Part shown: positions 7,577 to 15,470 of the stretch, in pieces
Position numbering within the stretch: position 1 is the first letter of the stretch
How the letters are laid out: every line of letters starts with the position of its first letter
From: JAXLQL01 sp046331625
GTDB taxonomy: Bacteria; Acidobacteriota; Terriglobia; Bryobacterales; Bryobacteraceae
Length of the DNA: 64,000 bases
Assembly (NCBI GenBank): GCA_046331625.1
Contig: JAXLQL010000007.1
Coordinates: 334,432-398,431, forward strand
Reading direction: 5' to 3'
Program-made: the position numbers and the translations under genes
The notes under the pieces: generated by a model
What the model saw: the letters and a program-made list of their open reading frames with translations, nothing else
The model's database searches: none
Told to the model about the DNA's origin: nothing

Positions 7577-7917
7577 TCATTTCAATTTCCGCGCTTCAAT
7601 CAACGCAGCGTAGCGTTTCCTGCCCAATTCCAGATCGGCTTTCCGGGTCGCCTGGGTCTTCTTGACGAAGCAGTGGAGCACGTATACGGCTTCCTCGTAT
7701 CGAGCAACGTAGAACACTCGGTACTCGTTGTCGCCTTGAATCCGAATCTCCATGACGCCGGAGCCGACATCCGGCATCGGCTTGAAATCCTCAGGCATTT
7801 CGACGCGCTGGACCAAGTCCAGTTGGTAGACCCGCGTCCGAACGAATGTCAGCCGGGGCCGTTTGCAACCTGGTCCCAGCTGTCACCCATCCAGGCGATT
7901 GGCTTCCGGCTCGACAC
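7577..7917 (-). pseudogene. HigB/Gp49-like toxin, copy 1, frameshifted
   Basis: The C-terminal 79 codons (from 7816) clearly encode a phage-derived Gp49-like/RelE toxin and match the intact paralogue at 8631-8954 (EYRVFYVARYEEAVYVLHCF). The homologous N-terminus (KPIAWMGDSWDQV) is present in another frame from a GTG at 7917 and meets a stop at about 7868. Compared with the paralogue this copy carries two extra bases in that stretch, so the frame is broken. A truncated product from the TTG at 7816 is conceivable but would lack about 40 residues. The next gene downstream is its cognate antitoxin. Confidence 0.65.
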
Positions 7918-7994
7918 TCTTCGATTATACAAGATTGGATATGTTTTCTCGAGCCTGCCGGTTGACTACGCATCTCGCGCGGCCTTCTTCATGC

Positions 7995-8159
7995 ACGATA
8001 GCCCAACTTGCCAATCACAGCGACTTCTCAACCACGCGCCGGTACGTCCATTCGCAGACCGACACGATCAAAACCGCGATCGACAAGAAGAGGAGTGGCA
8101 TCCTAAAAAGCCAAACGGCCGAGAGCGCTGAACCCTCGACCGTCAATGATTGCGAATGA
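7995..8159 (+). pseudogene. Tyrosine recombinase (integrase) C-terminal remnant
   Basis: About 55 codons ending at a TGA at 8157-8159. The stretch IAQLANHSDFSTTRRYVH fits the final box of tyrosine integrases (LGH-x-TT-x-RY-x-H), including the histidine or asparagine-histidine pair and the catalytic tyrosine in RYVH. The stretch QTDTIKTAIDKKRSG is a typical tail. The rest of the enzyme, including the first catalytic arginine box, is not recognisable upstream. Its position at the 3' end of tRNA-Pro, on the opposite strand, is where integrases of tRNA-targeted islands sit. Confidence 0.65.
8105..8141 (-). terminator. Intrinsic terminator of tRNA-Pro
   Basis: On the minus strand, 20 nt past the CCA end, a seven-pair stem (8135-8141 with 8117-8123, one T-G pair) is followed by a T-rich stretch ending in five T. 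The left tRNA fragment carries a related hairpin at 5480-5510. Confidence 0.55.
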
Positions 8160-8210
8160 ATGGTCGGGGCGAGTGGATTCGAACCACCGACCTCCTGGTC
8201 CCGAACCAGG
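8146..8210. repeat. Right att-like repeat, inside tRNA-Pro
   Basis: Partner of the 65-bp repeat at 5515-5579, one mismatch apart. It overlaps the 3' 50 nt of the intact tRNA-Pro(CGG) and 15 bases beyond it. Confidence 0.85.
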
Positions 8211-8238
8211 CGCTCTAGCCAGGCTGAGCCACGCCCCG
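8161..8238 (-). tRNA. tRNA-Pro(CGG)
   Basis: 78 nt including an encoded CCA (8161-8163). The acceptor stem is CGGGGCG paired with CGCCCCG, and the D stem and loop are GCTCAGCCTGGCTAGAGC. The anticodon stem CCTGG/CCAGG carries the loop TTCGGGA, with anticodon CGG read from 8203-8201. The T arm is GGTGGTTCGAATCCAC. All arms pair. It is the integration target for the island to its left, and pieces of it recur at 5530-5579 and about 9059-9092. Confidence 0.97.
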
Positions 8239-8246
8239 ACTTCCTA

Positions 8247-8317
8247 GATCACTTCCAGTCTACCATTTTCCCTGCGGCACGCGCCCCGGATTCTTCTACC
8301 ACACCACTCCGAGCCCT
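8247..8317. repeat. Copy of the VCBS-gene 3' end and its downstream spacer
   Basis: About 70 bp closely matching 9094-9163 in the same orientation, including an identical 20-bp core just after 8275. The 9094-9163 copy is the real 3' end of the VCBS gene at 9115-10296. This copy is only the tail of that gene, fused to the end of antitoxin copy 2, so the second TA cassette lies between two copies of its target region. Confidence 0.75.
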
Positions 8318-8326
8318 CCTGCGTCC

Positions 8327-8629
8327 TCACGCCGCTGACTTGATCCGCAAGTCGACCTCGATGCCGGCATCGGTAAGCATGCTCACCAACGTATCGAGCG
8401 AAAAGCGGTCGATCTTGCCGCGTGTCAAGTCCGAAATTTGCGGCTGGCTCACGTTCAGGCGTTTCGCCGCCTCACGCTGTGTCAGTCCTTCCTTCTCGAT
8501 GTACTTCCGCAAGGCGGTCATCATCCTGGACCGAAGTTGCAGACACCTGCACTCGGCTGGTGAAAAGCCCAGGTCTGCGAAGACATCGCCGCTACTCTTG
8601 ATGATTGCCGTTCCGTCGCTCGTCCTCAT
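8327..8629 (-). CDS. XRE-family antitoxin (HigA-like), copy 2
   Basis: 100 residues, clearly paralogous to the protein at 7252-7566 (shared FSPAEC/FSPAES, MMTALRK, EKEGLTQ and DLTRGKI segments). The XRE helix-turn-helix is at about residues 51-85. The gene starts one base after the toxin stop at 8631, the tight coupling expected of a HigBA operon. The antitoxin should neutralise the toxin by direct binding and repress the operon. Confidence 0.85.
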   Translation of the reverse strand: MRTSDGTAIIKSSGDVFADLGFSPAECRCLQLRSRMMTALRKYIEKEGLTQREAAKRLNVSQPQISDLTRGKIDRFSLDTLVSMLTDAGIEVDLRIKSAA

Positions 8630-8630
8630 G

Positions 8631-8954
8631 TCAATCTCCTTGCTTCAAGCATCGCAGCGTATCGCTTTTTGCCCGTTCGATATCCGCTTTGGGAGTCGTC
8701 TGGGATTTCTTCGCGAAACAGTGCAGTACGTAGACAGCTTCCTCGAAGCGGGCGACGTAGAACACCCGAAATTCATTCTCGCGGTGCACACGGATCTCCA
8801 TTGTGCCTGGACCCACGTCTGACATCGGCTTGAAGTCCCTGGGCGAATCCCCGCACTGCACCGAGTTGAGTTCGTGGCTTGCGTCGTAGCGAATGCCAGC
8901 CGACGCCGTTCGCAGCCGTTGAAGGCTGTCGCCCAACCGGATGATAGGCTTCAT
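8631..8954 (-). CDS. HigB/Gp49-like toxin, copy 2
   Basis: 107 residues from the ATG at 8954. A longer frame to 9140 is open, but it crosses the tRNA fragment and the end of the VCBS gene and has no family sequence. The core (MEIRVHRENEFRVFYVARFEEAVYVLHCFAKKSQTTPK, in two parts) is typical of phage-derived Gp49-like proteins of the RelE superfamily, which in HigB cleave mRNA on the ribosome. It is intact, unlike copy 1, and is followed immediately by its antitoxin. The upstream region shares a tacaagatt segment with the region upstream of copy 1, probably part of the ancestral promoter. Confidence 0.8.
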   Translation of the reverse strand: MKPIIRLGDSLQRLRTASAGIRYDASHELNSVQCGDSPRDFKPMSDVGPGTMEIRVHRENEFRVFYVARFEEAVYVLHCFAKKSQTTPKADIERAKSDTLRCLKQGD

Positions 8955-9058
8955 GTGCCGAGCACTCTCGGATTGTACAAGATTCGACATATCGAATACA
9001 TGCGTGCCAAAAGCAAACCGGCTGGGAGCAGTGGACACTCGACCGTAGAGTACCTGGA

Positions 9059-9092
9059 TGGCCCGGGCGAGCGGATTCGAATCACCGGCCTG
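9059..9092 (-). repeat. Degenerate third tRNA-Pro fragment
   Basis: The 34 bp correspond to the CCA end, acceptor strand and T arm of tRNA-Pro (GGATTCGAA core intact, about six substitutions). The anticodon and D arms are missing, and the sequence joins directly to the spacer before the VCBS gene. It marks an older duplication or integration boundary to the right of the second TA cassette. Confidence 0.65.
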
Positions 9093-9093
9093 G

Positions 9094-9163
9094 ATCACTC
9101 CTGTCTGCCGTTCTTCACGGCACGCGCCCCGGATTCTCATACCACACCACTCCGAGCCCCGCC
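9094..9163. repeat. Right copy of the VCBS-gene 3' end repeat
   Basis: Partner of 8247-8317. It contains the last 15 or so codons of the VCBS gene and the spacer beyond its stop. Confidence 0.75.
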
Positions 9164-10296
9164 ACCTCCTCCGTCGTCAGCACATCCAGATCGCCGTCGC
9201 CATCCAGATCCACCAGCTCGAGCAGATCGTACTTCACCCCCTCAGGACCGCTCACATCATGCGGATAGCTCCCATCGAGGTTCATCCAAATCACGCCTGA
9301 CGCGCCCTTCGGCGTTTGCTCCGCCGAGTAGAGCAGGTCCGGCGTGCCGTCGCCATTCACATCCGTCACGCGCACGCTCTTCGCCGTACCCGTCACCTCT
9401 GGGACCGCCACCACGCGGCTCTCCCATCGCGTGCCATCCTTCGACCTGCGCTGGTGCACATGCACCTCGCGCGGCTTCACCGCCGCGATCACATCCATCT
9501 TGCCGTCGCCATCGGCGTCGGCCACGTCGATGAACATCACCTCTCGGCCCTTCGATCCTACTTCGTGCTCGTGCCATTCGCCCGGTCCACCCGGATTCTC
9601 GAGCCAGTAAACGCCAGTGCGGCCGCCCTTGCGATCGGAAAACAAAATATCGAGATCATGATCTCCGTCCATGTCCACCGTGTAGATCGACATGATCCAG
9701 CCCACCGAGCGCAGCGGATGCCACTTCCAACCCTCCATGTCGCGCGGATTCTTCGGCGCCTCCCACCATCCGATCGCCGCGCCCGCGCCCTTGCCCCCGG
9801 CCACGATATCCATTCCGTTCTTGCCGTCCACCTGCATCGGAACGGCGAACATCCACATCATCAAATTGCGCGACGCCGGAATCACATCGGTTCGCCACGC
9901 GTCGTCGTCCCAGTAGCGATCCTCGTCCTTCGGAGCCCAGTGGATGAACATCGCGCGCTCGTTGCCTTCGCACGCGCTCACCACGTCGAAGCGAAGGTCG
10001 CCATCGAGGTCGGCGAACACCGCATCCTCGGGCGACTTCACGCGACCCACCGTCACCTGCCGCCACGGGCTCTTCGAATCCACGCGGCTCGGGTTGAAGT
10101 ATGCGCGCACTACACCGCCTTCTTCCCAACCAGTGACGACGTCAGGCCGGCCATCGGTATTGACGTCGATCAGCTTCACGCCATCGGCGCCCTGCGAGGT
10201 ATCGTCGATCGTGTAGCGATGCCACGGCTTTCCCGCAAGCTTCGCTTCGCCCGCGAATGCAGAAGCAGCAAAAACGAGCCAGAGGAGCGTGCGCAC
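9115..10296 (-). CDS. Secreted FG-GAP/VCBS repeat protein
   Basis: 393 residues with a signal peptide (MRTLLWLVFAASAFAG). The mature part is a run of beta-propeller blades, each with an acidic calcium-binding motif of the form D-x-D-x-D-G-x-x-D (for example DVNTDGRPDVV, DLDGDLRFDVV, DVNGDGTPDLL, DLDGDGDLDVL). Proteins of this kind are extracellular and common in acidobacteria and planctomycetes. A precise role is not known. It stands at the edge of the tRNA-Pro island, and its 3' end has been duplicated at 8247-8317. It is not in an obvious operon with the glutaminase-like gene upstream. Confidence 0.85.
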   Translation of the reverse strand: MRTLLWLVFAASAFAGEAKLAGKPWHRYTIDDTSQGADGVKLIDVNTDGRPDVVTGWEEGGVVRAYFNPSRVDSKSPWRQVTVGRVKSPEDAVFADLDGDLRFDVVSACEGNERAMFIHWAPKDEDRYWDDDAWRTDVIPASRNLMMWMFAVPMQVDGKNGMDIVAGGKGAGAAIGWWEAPKNPRDMEGWKWHPLRSVGWIMSIYTVDMDGDHDLDILFSDRKGGRTGVYWLENPGGPGEWHEHEVGSKGREVMFIDVADADGDGKMDVIAAVKPREVHVHQRRSKDGTRWESRVVAVPEVTGTAKSVRVTDVNGDGTPDLLYSAEQTPKGASGVIWMNLDGSYPHDVSGPEGVKYDLLELVDLDGDGDLDVLTTEEVAGLGVVWYENPGRVP

Positions 10297-10318
10297 CCCA
10301 TCATTCTACTGATGCGGA

Positions 10319-11020
10319 TTAGCCGCGAGCGTCTGCATACCGCGCCGCCGCGCGTACAAAGGCATCGGCGATCGGACAATTCCGCCCACGCAAAGCCCAC
10401 CGCTCCGGCTGGAAGAGCGTCCCCACGAAAAACGGATGTCCAGCCAACTCCATCGCTCTGACTTCTCCTTGCGGGTCGCGCGCCGAGATGCACATTCCCG
10501 CTCGTTGCAGCCGCTCTTCGAATGCGTGATTCAATCCGAAGTTGCAGTGGTAGCCGAAATGGACCGGCTCCGTACCATAGGCCTCCGCCAATTGCGTACC
10601 GGAGATCGCGACCACCGGCTGTTCCACCTCGACCAGCGAACACGATAGCCGCGCGATCACCAGGCTGGTGGTGTCTTGCGCGGTCTCCTCGTGTGCGGCG
10701 CCGGCGAGACCCAGCACGTTCCGCGCAAATTCCAACACCGCGTGTTGGAACCCGCCGCACGTGCCGAGAAACGGAACAAACCGCTCACGCGCCCACCGAA
10801 TCGCATCGATGGCGGACTGCTCGCTGGCGTACGGAGACGCCGGCACGCACCACACACCGTGGTACCCATCCAGCGGACCAATAGCCGAAGTGTGCTTCCA
10901 TTCGAAATCAAGATCGCGAGGGAGAATATGCGATTTTGCCCTCTCGAGCGCCAGCGGAATCGCCTGATGGGCCGTGACACGCGAGTCGTAGTCACCGATC
11001 AACGCGATCCGCACAGGCAT
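10319..11020 (-). CDS. Stand-alone CTP-synthase-like glutamine amidotransferase (CTP synthase C-terminal region-related protein)
   Basis: 233 residues resembling only the class I glutaminase half of CTP synthase, with no synthetase domain in the neighbourhood. The nucleophile elbow is FLGTCGGFQH at about residues 84-93, with a TGC codon for the cysteine. The C-terminal HPFFVGTLFQPE carries the histidine and glutamate of the triad. I recognise this as the family named 'CTP synthase C-terminal region-related (seleno)protein', in which some members have selenocysteine at this nucleophile. Here it is plain cysteine. The physiological reaction is not established. It lies head-to-tail between the acyltransferase and the VCBS gene. 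Confidence 0.85.
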   Translation of the reverse strand: MPVRIALIGDYDSRVTAHQAIPLALERAKSHILPRDLDFEWKHTSAIGPLDGYHGVWCVPASPYASEQSAIDAIRWARERFVPFLGTCGGFQHAVLEFARNVLGLAGAAHEETAQDTTSLVIARLSCSLVEVEQPVVAISGTQLAEAYGTEPVHFGYHCNFGLNHAFEERLQRAGMCISARDPQGEVRAMELAGHPFFVGTLFQPERWALRGRNCPIADAFVRAAARYADARG

Positions 11021-11047
11021 GGGCGCAGGATAGCAGGGTGACTCCCA

Positions 11048-12676
11048 TCACTCGAGCCGCAAATCGATCCAATACGCCTCATCGTACGCAATGCCATCGC
11101 CCGCATCCGTGATCCGCAATTCGAGATCCCGCACGCCTTCGATCGAGACCACCGCATTCCGCGGCGGTTGCATCGCTCGCACCACGTCACTGCGGAACAA
11201 CTCGCGCCCATCGCCGATCACCAGGTACACCACGCTGCCCGCATCGTTACCGCCCGCGTCATCGAGCCCCATCGAGAACGACAGCTTCTTCCATCTCCCC
11301 GGTTCCAGCGCGTATCGCAAGCTCGAAGCGGCATGTGCGAACAAGTAGGTGTGCCCACGCAAACTCTCGCCGCCCACTTTCTCGAGCAGCGGCGAGGGTC
11401 CCGCGATGTGCGATGTGATGGAGCCGAATGCGGTCCGCGATGCCACCGGCTTCTCGAGCGCCTCGGCTCCTGGTAACCGCAAAGTTTGTTCCACAGTGTG
11501 GCCAGAGCCGCGATGTTCGCGCCCTTGCACCAGCGCCACTGTCCACAAGCCAGCCAGTGCCACGGCTGCCACCACTACTCGCCGAGGCGAAAGCCACCTG
11601 CCCATTCCCACTTCGCGGACCCATGCGTTGGCCGGCCGCTCATACGCCCAGTAGATCAGGACCGCGATGGCGTTCATCGCGGCGAATCCCACGGCGAGCC
11701 GTGGCCCCTCGCTCCAACCCGCCATGCGCTCCGCGAGTACACCGTGAATCGGCCCGACATGGACCAGGTAGAATGCATACGAACTCCTGCCCAACAGCAC
11801 AAACACGCGTGACGACAGAATCGTCCGGATGATGCTCTGCTCGCGGATCAATCCGAGGAACAGCATCGCGAGAAAGGGCGGAAGCACCAGGTTGTTCAGC
11901 ACCTTGCCCACCGGATGCCCCACTCCATAATCCGCGGGCGTGGCCAGGCTCGCCATCCAACTCTGCGCAGCCGCGAAACCCGCGACCCCGGCCCATGTCA
12001 GCAAGGCGAAACCGCGCGGCGCCGGGGAGCTCTTCTTGAGCCACAGCGCGCATGCAATGCCGGCGATGAACTCGAAGCTCCGCCCGAAGAACGTGTTCCC
12101 GATCGTGAATCGCGCCGTGTCGAACACACCGGCCGCGAGCAGCAGCGCTCCCAGCGCCCAGATCGCTGACTGTGTCCAGATCAGTCCCCAGCGCCGGATC
12201 CCCCGAAACAAAAAGGGCGCACTCAGATAGAACGTCTCCTCCACGGTGAGCGACCATGCCTGTCCGATACCCGTAAAGGCCACGGCTTCGACAAAGCCCT
12301 TGAGCAGCGTCGCATTGAGGAACACTTCCATCGCGCCGCTGGGCAGACCTGCGAAGCCCGCGAAGGCGGCCGCATAGTGCGCGGCGAGCAACATCAGATA
12401 CACAGGCTGAATGCGCGCAATGCGCTTCACTACGTAGGGCCGCCAGAATCCACTGTCTGACCCGCTTCGGTCGAAGTAATTCCACGCAATGAGAAAGCCG
12501 CTGAGAACATAGAACACCGTCACGCCCACATGGCCCTCGGCGGCGAAATGATACACGCGCTCGCCCACCAGGTTCGGACTCGGAGCGAAGTGGAAAAAGA
12601 AGACGAGATAGGCGGCTATAGCGCGGATGCCGGTGAGCGCGGGAAACTCGTCTTGCTTCTCGGCCCGGCCTGACAT
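11048..12676 (-). CDS. Acyltransferase 3 (OafA/YrhL-like) membrane protein
   Basis: 542 residues. About ten hydrophobic segments fill residues 12-370. The catalytic-type histidine is in FFFHFAP near residue 25, and GHVGVTVFYVLSGFLI is a classic acyltransferase-3 signature. Such enzymes move acyl groups, often acetyl, onto surface glycans or lipids from the cytoplasmic membrane. After the last membrane segment there is a soluble domain of about 150 residues (from about residue 385) without recognisable motifs. It is probably extracytoplasmic, as in SGNH-tailed relatives, but I see no SGNH motif. The start ATG at 12676 gives a normal family N-terminus. Confidence 0.87.
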   Translation of the reverse strand: MSGRAEKQDEFPALTGIRAIAAYLVFFFHFAPSPNLVGERVYHFAAEGHVGVTVFYVLSGFLIAWNYFDRSGSDSGFWRPYVVKRIARIQPVYLMLLAAHYAAAFAGFAGLPSGAMEVFLNATLLKGFVEAVAFTGIGQAWSLTVEETFYLSAPFLFRGIRRWGLIWTQSAIWALGALLLAAGVFDTARFTIGNTFFGRSFEFIAGIACALWLKKSSPAPRGFALLTWAGVAGFAAAQSWMASLATPADYGVGHPVGKVLNNLVLPPFLAMLFLGLIREQSIIRTILSSRVFVLLGRSSYAFYLVHVGPIHGVLAERMAGWSEGPRLAVGFAAMNAIAVLIYWAYERPANAWVREVGMGRWLSPRRVVVAAVALAGLWTVALVQGREHRGSGHTVEQTLRLPGAEALEKPVASRTAFGSITSHIAGPSPLLEKVGGESLRGHTYLFAHAASSLRYALEPGRWKKLSFSMGLDDAGGNDAGSVVYLVIGDGRELFRSDVVRAMQPPRNAVVSIEGVRDLELRITDAGDGIAYDEAYWIDLRLE

Positions 12677-12736
12677 GAAGTCTCCCAGTGTAGCTCGCGT
12701 GCGATCATGCGACGCGCTCAGACGCGGGGCGCCAGC

Positions 12737-13366
12737 TCAGAAACCCGGATTCCAGATTTCGGCAAGATCGAGCGTGAACCCCGGCAATTCCGGATCGCCT
12801 TGGATGGCGGCAGGTTCTTCCAGGATCTCCGGTGGCGAACCCGGACGATAGACGTGCGCCTTGCGCTCGATGGGATCGATCAGCCAGCCCAGTTGCGCGC
12901 CGTTGTCGAGGTATTCGCGCATCTTTTCCTGGACATCCGCGAGGCGGTCGCTCTTCGATCGAAGCTCGACGACGAAGTCCGGGCAAATGGGCCAGTACTC
13001 ATTCCGTTCGTCCGGCGTGAGAAGGCTCACCCGCGATTTCAAGATCCATGATGCATCCGGGGAGCGATTCGAGCCGTTCGGAAGGTCAAACCCAGCCGAC
13101 GAGTCAAACGCGATGCCCCGTCCATCTTTCAGGCTCCAGTCCAGAAGCCGCCCAGAGATCTCTCCATTCTGATAGCCGGATCGGGTGGGCGCCGGAGGCA
13201 TGATGACGACCTCGCCTCGAGCCGACCGTTCGATACGCAGCTCGGGATTGGCGGCCACGAACGCGTGGTAATCCTGACGGGTCATTTGGCGGCCGGTCAC
13301 GAGGTGGATTCGCCAATCCGGCGAGCCCAATTCGAACGGTTCGAGAGACAAACGAGTTCGTGCCAT
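12737..13366 (-). CDS. Uma2 family (DUF820) putative restriction-like endonuclease
   Basis: 209 residues. Uma2 proteins have a PD-(D/E)xK nuclease fold. The likely core is PDFVVELRSKSD, around residues 133-144. It is followed by the conserved YLDNGAQLGWLIDP. Family members are strongly expanded in cyanobacteria and acidobacteria, and their role is unclear (transposition or DNA processing has been suggested). A second Uma2 gene lies just upstream on the same strand (13444-14046), and the decayed remains of a third are at 54802-55370. Confidence 0.85.
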   Translation of the reverse strand: MARTRLSLEPFELGSPDWRIHLVTGRQMTRQDYHAFVAANPELRIERSARGEVVIMPPAPTRSGYQNGEISGRLLDWSLKDGRGIAFDSSAGFDLPNGSNRSPDASWILKSRVSLLTPDERNEYWPICPDFVVELRSKSDRLADVQEKMREYLDNGAQLGWLIDPIERKAHVYRPGSPPEILEEPAAIQGDPELPGFTLDLAEIWNPGF

Positions 13367-13443
13367 TCAGCCACGAGCATATCATCGGCTCAGCGCGATC
13401 TACTGCCGCGACATCGCCTTCTCGCGCCGAAGAATGCGATAGC

Positions 13444-14046
13444 TCAAACGCCGAACTCGGAGATGCGCAGGCTCGCTTCCGGCGCGGCGAGTGGAGACAC
13501 AGGTTCGTTGGCGTCGTAGACGGTGAGCGACTTATACGCACCGGACTGCGGGGACCGGTGAACGATGATCCGCCGCTTGCTGACGTCGAGCACCCAGTAG
13601 TCGGCAATTCCGGCGCGGGCGTAGAGTCCGGCTTTGGTGGTGGTGTCGAAGGCCAGGGTCGTGTCGGCCACTTCCACGAGCAGAAGGATGTCGTCAGGGC
13701 CGGGATGCCGGGAAGAGAACCGCTGAGCGGGCTGCGAAGTCACGCAAACATCGGGCTGGGGTTCGCTCCTGGGATTGTCTTCCGGCCCGACGTCGATCGG
13801 AAGTTGCGGCCGAACGCGGAGATCACCGAAAACGGGATTCAACCAACTGGCGATAAACACCAGGAACACGGCATGGGCCGGGCTCATTCCCATCTTGTCG
13901 ATCAGCTCCCCTTCGATCAACTCGTAGCGCTGGCCTTCGAAGACGCCCATTTTCTCGAGCGCCTCGCACTCCTTGCGCGTCCAGGATTTCTTGCGCATCA
14001 CCGAGGGAGGTGCGCCGAGTTCCTGTTGGGAAATCGCGACAGGCAT
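13444..14046 (-). CDS. Uma2 family (DUF820) protein
   Basis: 200 residues from the ATG at 14046. The frame extends further to 14190, but that would overlap the promoter and start of the divergent sulfatase gene. It has the Uma2 layout: YELIEGELIDKMGMSP early, then a QPDVCV strand, DILLLVEVADTT, and the diagnostic KAGLYARAGIADYWVLD. The nuclease aspartate and glutamate are present. It is only distantly similar to the Uma2 gene that follows at 12737-13366, so the two are probably not a recent duplication. Confidence 0.85.
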   Translation of the reverse strand: MPVAISQQELGAPPSVMRKKSWTRKECEALEKMGVFEGQRYELIEGELIDKMGMSPAHAVFLVFIASWLNPVFGDLRVRPQLPIDVGPEDNPRSEPQPDVCVTSQPAQRFSSRHPGPDDILLLVEVADTTLAFDTTTKAGLYARAGIADYWVLDVSKRRIIVHRSPQSGAYKSLTVYDANEPVSPLAAPEASLRISEFGV

Positions 14047-14116
14047 CAGTTCGATTGTACCCTCGCTCCTCGTCGTGATTCGAAGCAGGATCCCGCGTGC
14101 GATAATGCAACGCGGC

Positions 14117-15439
14117 ATGATCTCTCGGCGGGACTTTCTCGGGTCACTGACGCTGCCGGCGTTGGCGCAGCCGCGACTCAAACCCAACATCGTCGTCTTG
14201 CTCGCCGACGACCTCGGCTACGGCGAGCTCAGCTTTCAGGGCAACGAGGAGATCCTCACTCTCGACATCGACACCATCCCCGCACACGGAGTCCGCTTCA
14301 CGCAAGGCTACGTCTCGGCGCCCTTTTGCTGCCCGTCGCGCGCGGGCCTGATGACCGGCCGCTACCAGACCCGCTTCGGACACGAGATGAACTCCACCGG
14401 CAAGACGAATCTCGATCCGAAGGTCGGGCTGCCGCTGAGCGAGAAGACCATCGCCGATCATCTCAAGGCCGCGGGCTACGCCACCGGCGTGATGGGCAAG
14501 TGGCACCTCGGCAATGACCCGAAGTTCCACCCGCAGCGGCGCGGATTCGATGAGTTCTTCGGCTTTCTCCACGAAGGCCACTTCTACTATCCGCCGCCCT
14601 ATCGCGGCGCCGCGACGCGTCTGCGAACCAACGAGCCTCCTTATGACAACGACAATCCGGTGATGCGTGGAACGCGAGCCATCACCGAGCCCGAGTATCT
14701 AACTGACGCTATCGCGCGCGAAGCCGTGAGCTTCATCGACCGCCACCGCGCCGATCCGTTTTTCCTCTACGTCCCCTTCAACGCGATCCACAGTCCGATG
14801 CAGGCACCGGTACCGCGACTGAAAGACTACGAGTACATTCGTGACGAGCATCGCCGTTTGTTCGCCGCCATGCTCGGCTCCATGAACGATGCCACGGCAC
14901 GGATTCTCGGCAAGATCCGCGATCTTGGCCTGGAACAAGATACCCTCATCGTGTTTTTGAGCGACAATGGCGGACCCACCGCCGAGCTCACCTCTTCGAA
15001 CAAGCCCCTGCGCGGAGGCAAGGGACAACTCTTCGAAGGCGGAATCCGCGTGCCCTTCGCGATGCAATGGAAAGGCCGCATTCCGGCGGGCGTGTTCGAT
15101 CATCCGGTGAGTTCGCTCGATATTCTGCCCACCGCGCTCGCGGCCGTCGGCCTCCCACTTCCCTCGGGTCTCGATGGCGTGGACCTGCTTCCGTTCCTTA
15201 CCGGCGCGAAACGCGGACGTCCGCATGAATCGCTTTTCTGGCGGTACGGCCCGAACATCGCTCTTCGTCACGGCGATTGGAAGCTCGTGCGCCAGGGCTC
15301 GGCGGACTTCCGCTTGTTCCATCTTGGCCACGATCCGTCGGAGTCGCACGATATCGCCGCGGAGAATCCCGCCGTCACCCGGGACCTGCGCGCACGCCTC
15401 GACTCCGTCAACGGCGAAATGCAGGCTCCGCTCTGGTAG
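14117..15439 (+). CDS. Sulfatase, exported through a Tat-type signal
   Basis: About 440 residues. The start at 14117 gives MISRRDFLGSLTLPALAQ, a twin-arginine-like signal. An in-frame ATG at 14105 is also possible. The S1 formylglycine motif C-x-P-S-R-A is present as CCPSRAGLMTGR, in which the first cysteine would be oxidised by a formylglycine-generating enzyme. Early metal ligands are in LLADDLGYGE, and later ones in FLSDNGGPT. GKWHLGNDP and LRGGKGQLFEGGIRVP are further arylsulfatase marks. The substrate is unknown, possibly sulfated polysaccharides. It leads a plus-strand run of exported proteins that continues to 21 kb. Confidence 0.92.
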   Translation: MISRRDFLGSLTLPALAQPRLKPNIVVLLADDLGYGELSFQGNEEILTLDIDTIPAHGVRFTQGYVSAPFCCPSRAGLMTGRYQTRFGHEMNSTGKTNLDPKVGLPLSEKTIADHLKAAGYATGVMGKWHLGNDPKFHPQRRGFDEFFGFLHEGHFYYPPPYRGAATRLRTNEPPYDNDNPVMRGTRAITEPEYLTDAIAREAVSFIDRHRADPFFLYVPFNAIHSPMQAPVPRLKDYEYIRDEHRRLFAAMLGSMNDATARILGKIRDLGLEQDTLIVFLSDNGGPTAELTSSNKPLRGGKGQLFEGGIRVPFAMQWKGRIPAGVFDHPVSSLDILPTALAAVGLPLPSGLDGVDLLPFLTGAKRGRPHESLFWRYGPNIALRHGDWKLVRQGSADFRLFHLGHDPSESHDIAAENPAVTRDLRARLDSVNGEMQAPLW

Positions 15440-15470
15440 TTGTCGCAGGCGCAGTGCGGGCCATGGTACG

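Larger units (their letters stand above)
5515..8210. mobile_element. Decayed integrative element at tRNA-Pro
   Basis: The segment is bounded by the 65-bp tRNA-derived direct repeats. It contains a P-loop ATPase gene, a HigBA-like cassette and, next to the intact tRNA, the C-terminal piece of a tyrosine recombinase on the opposite strand. This is the arrangement of a small genomic island inserted at the 3' end of a tRNA gene. The integrase is only a remnant, so the element should be immobile on its own. The ATPase gene is visibly less G/C-rich at third codon positions than its neighbours, consistent with transfer. Limits are inferred from the repeats. Confidence 0.7.

Noticed and set aside
8955..9140. 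N-terminal extension of toxin copy 2
   Set aside because: The extra codons read through a tRNA fragment and the VCBS gene tail. The ATG at 8954 matches the family start.
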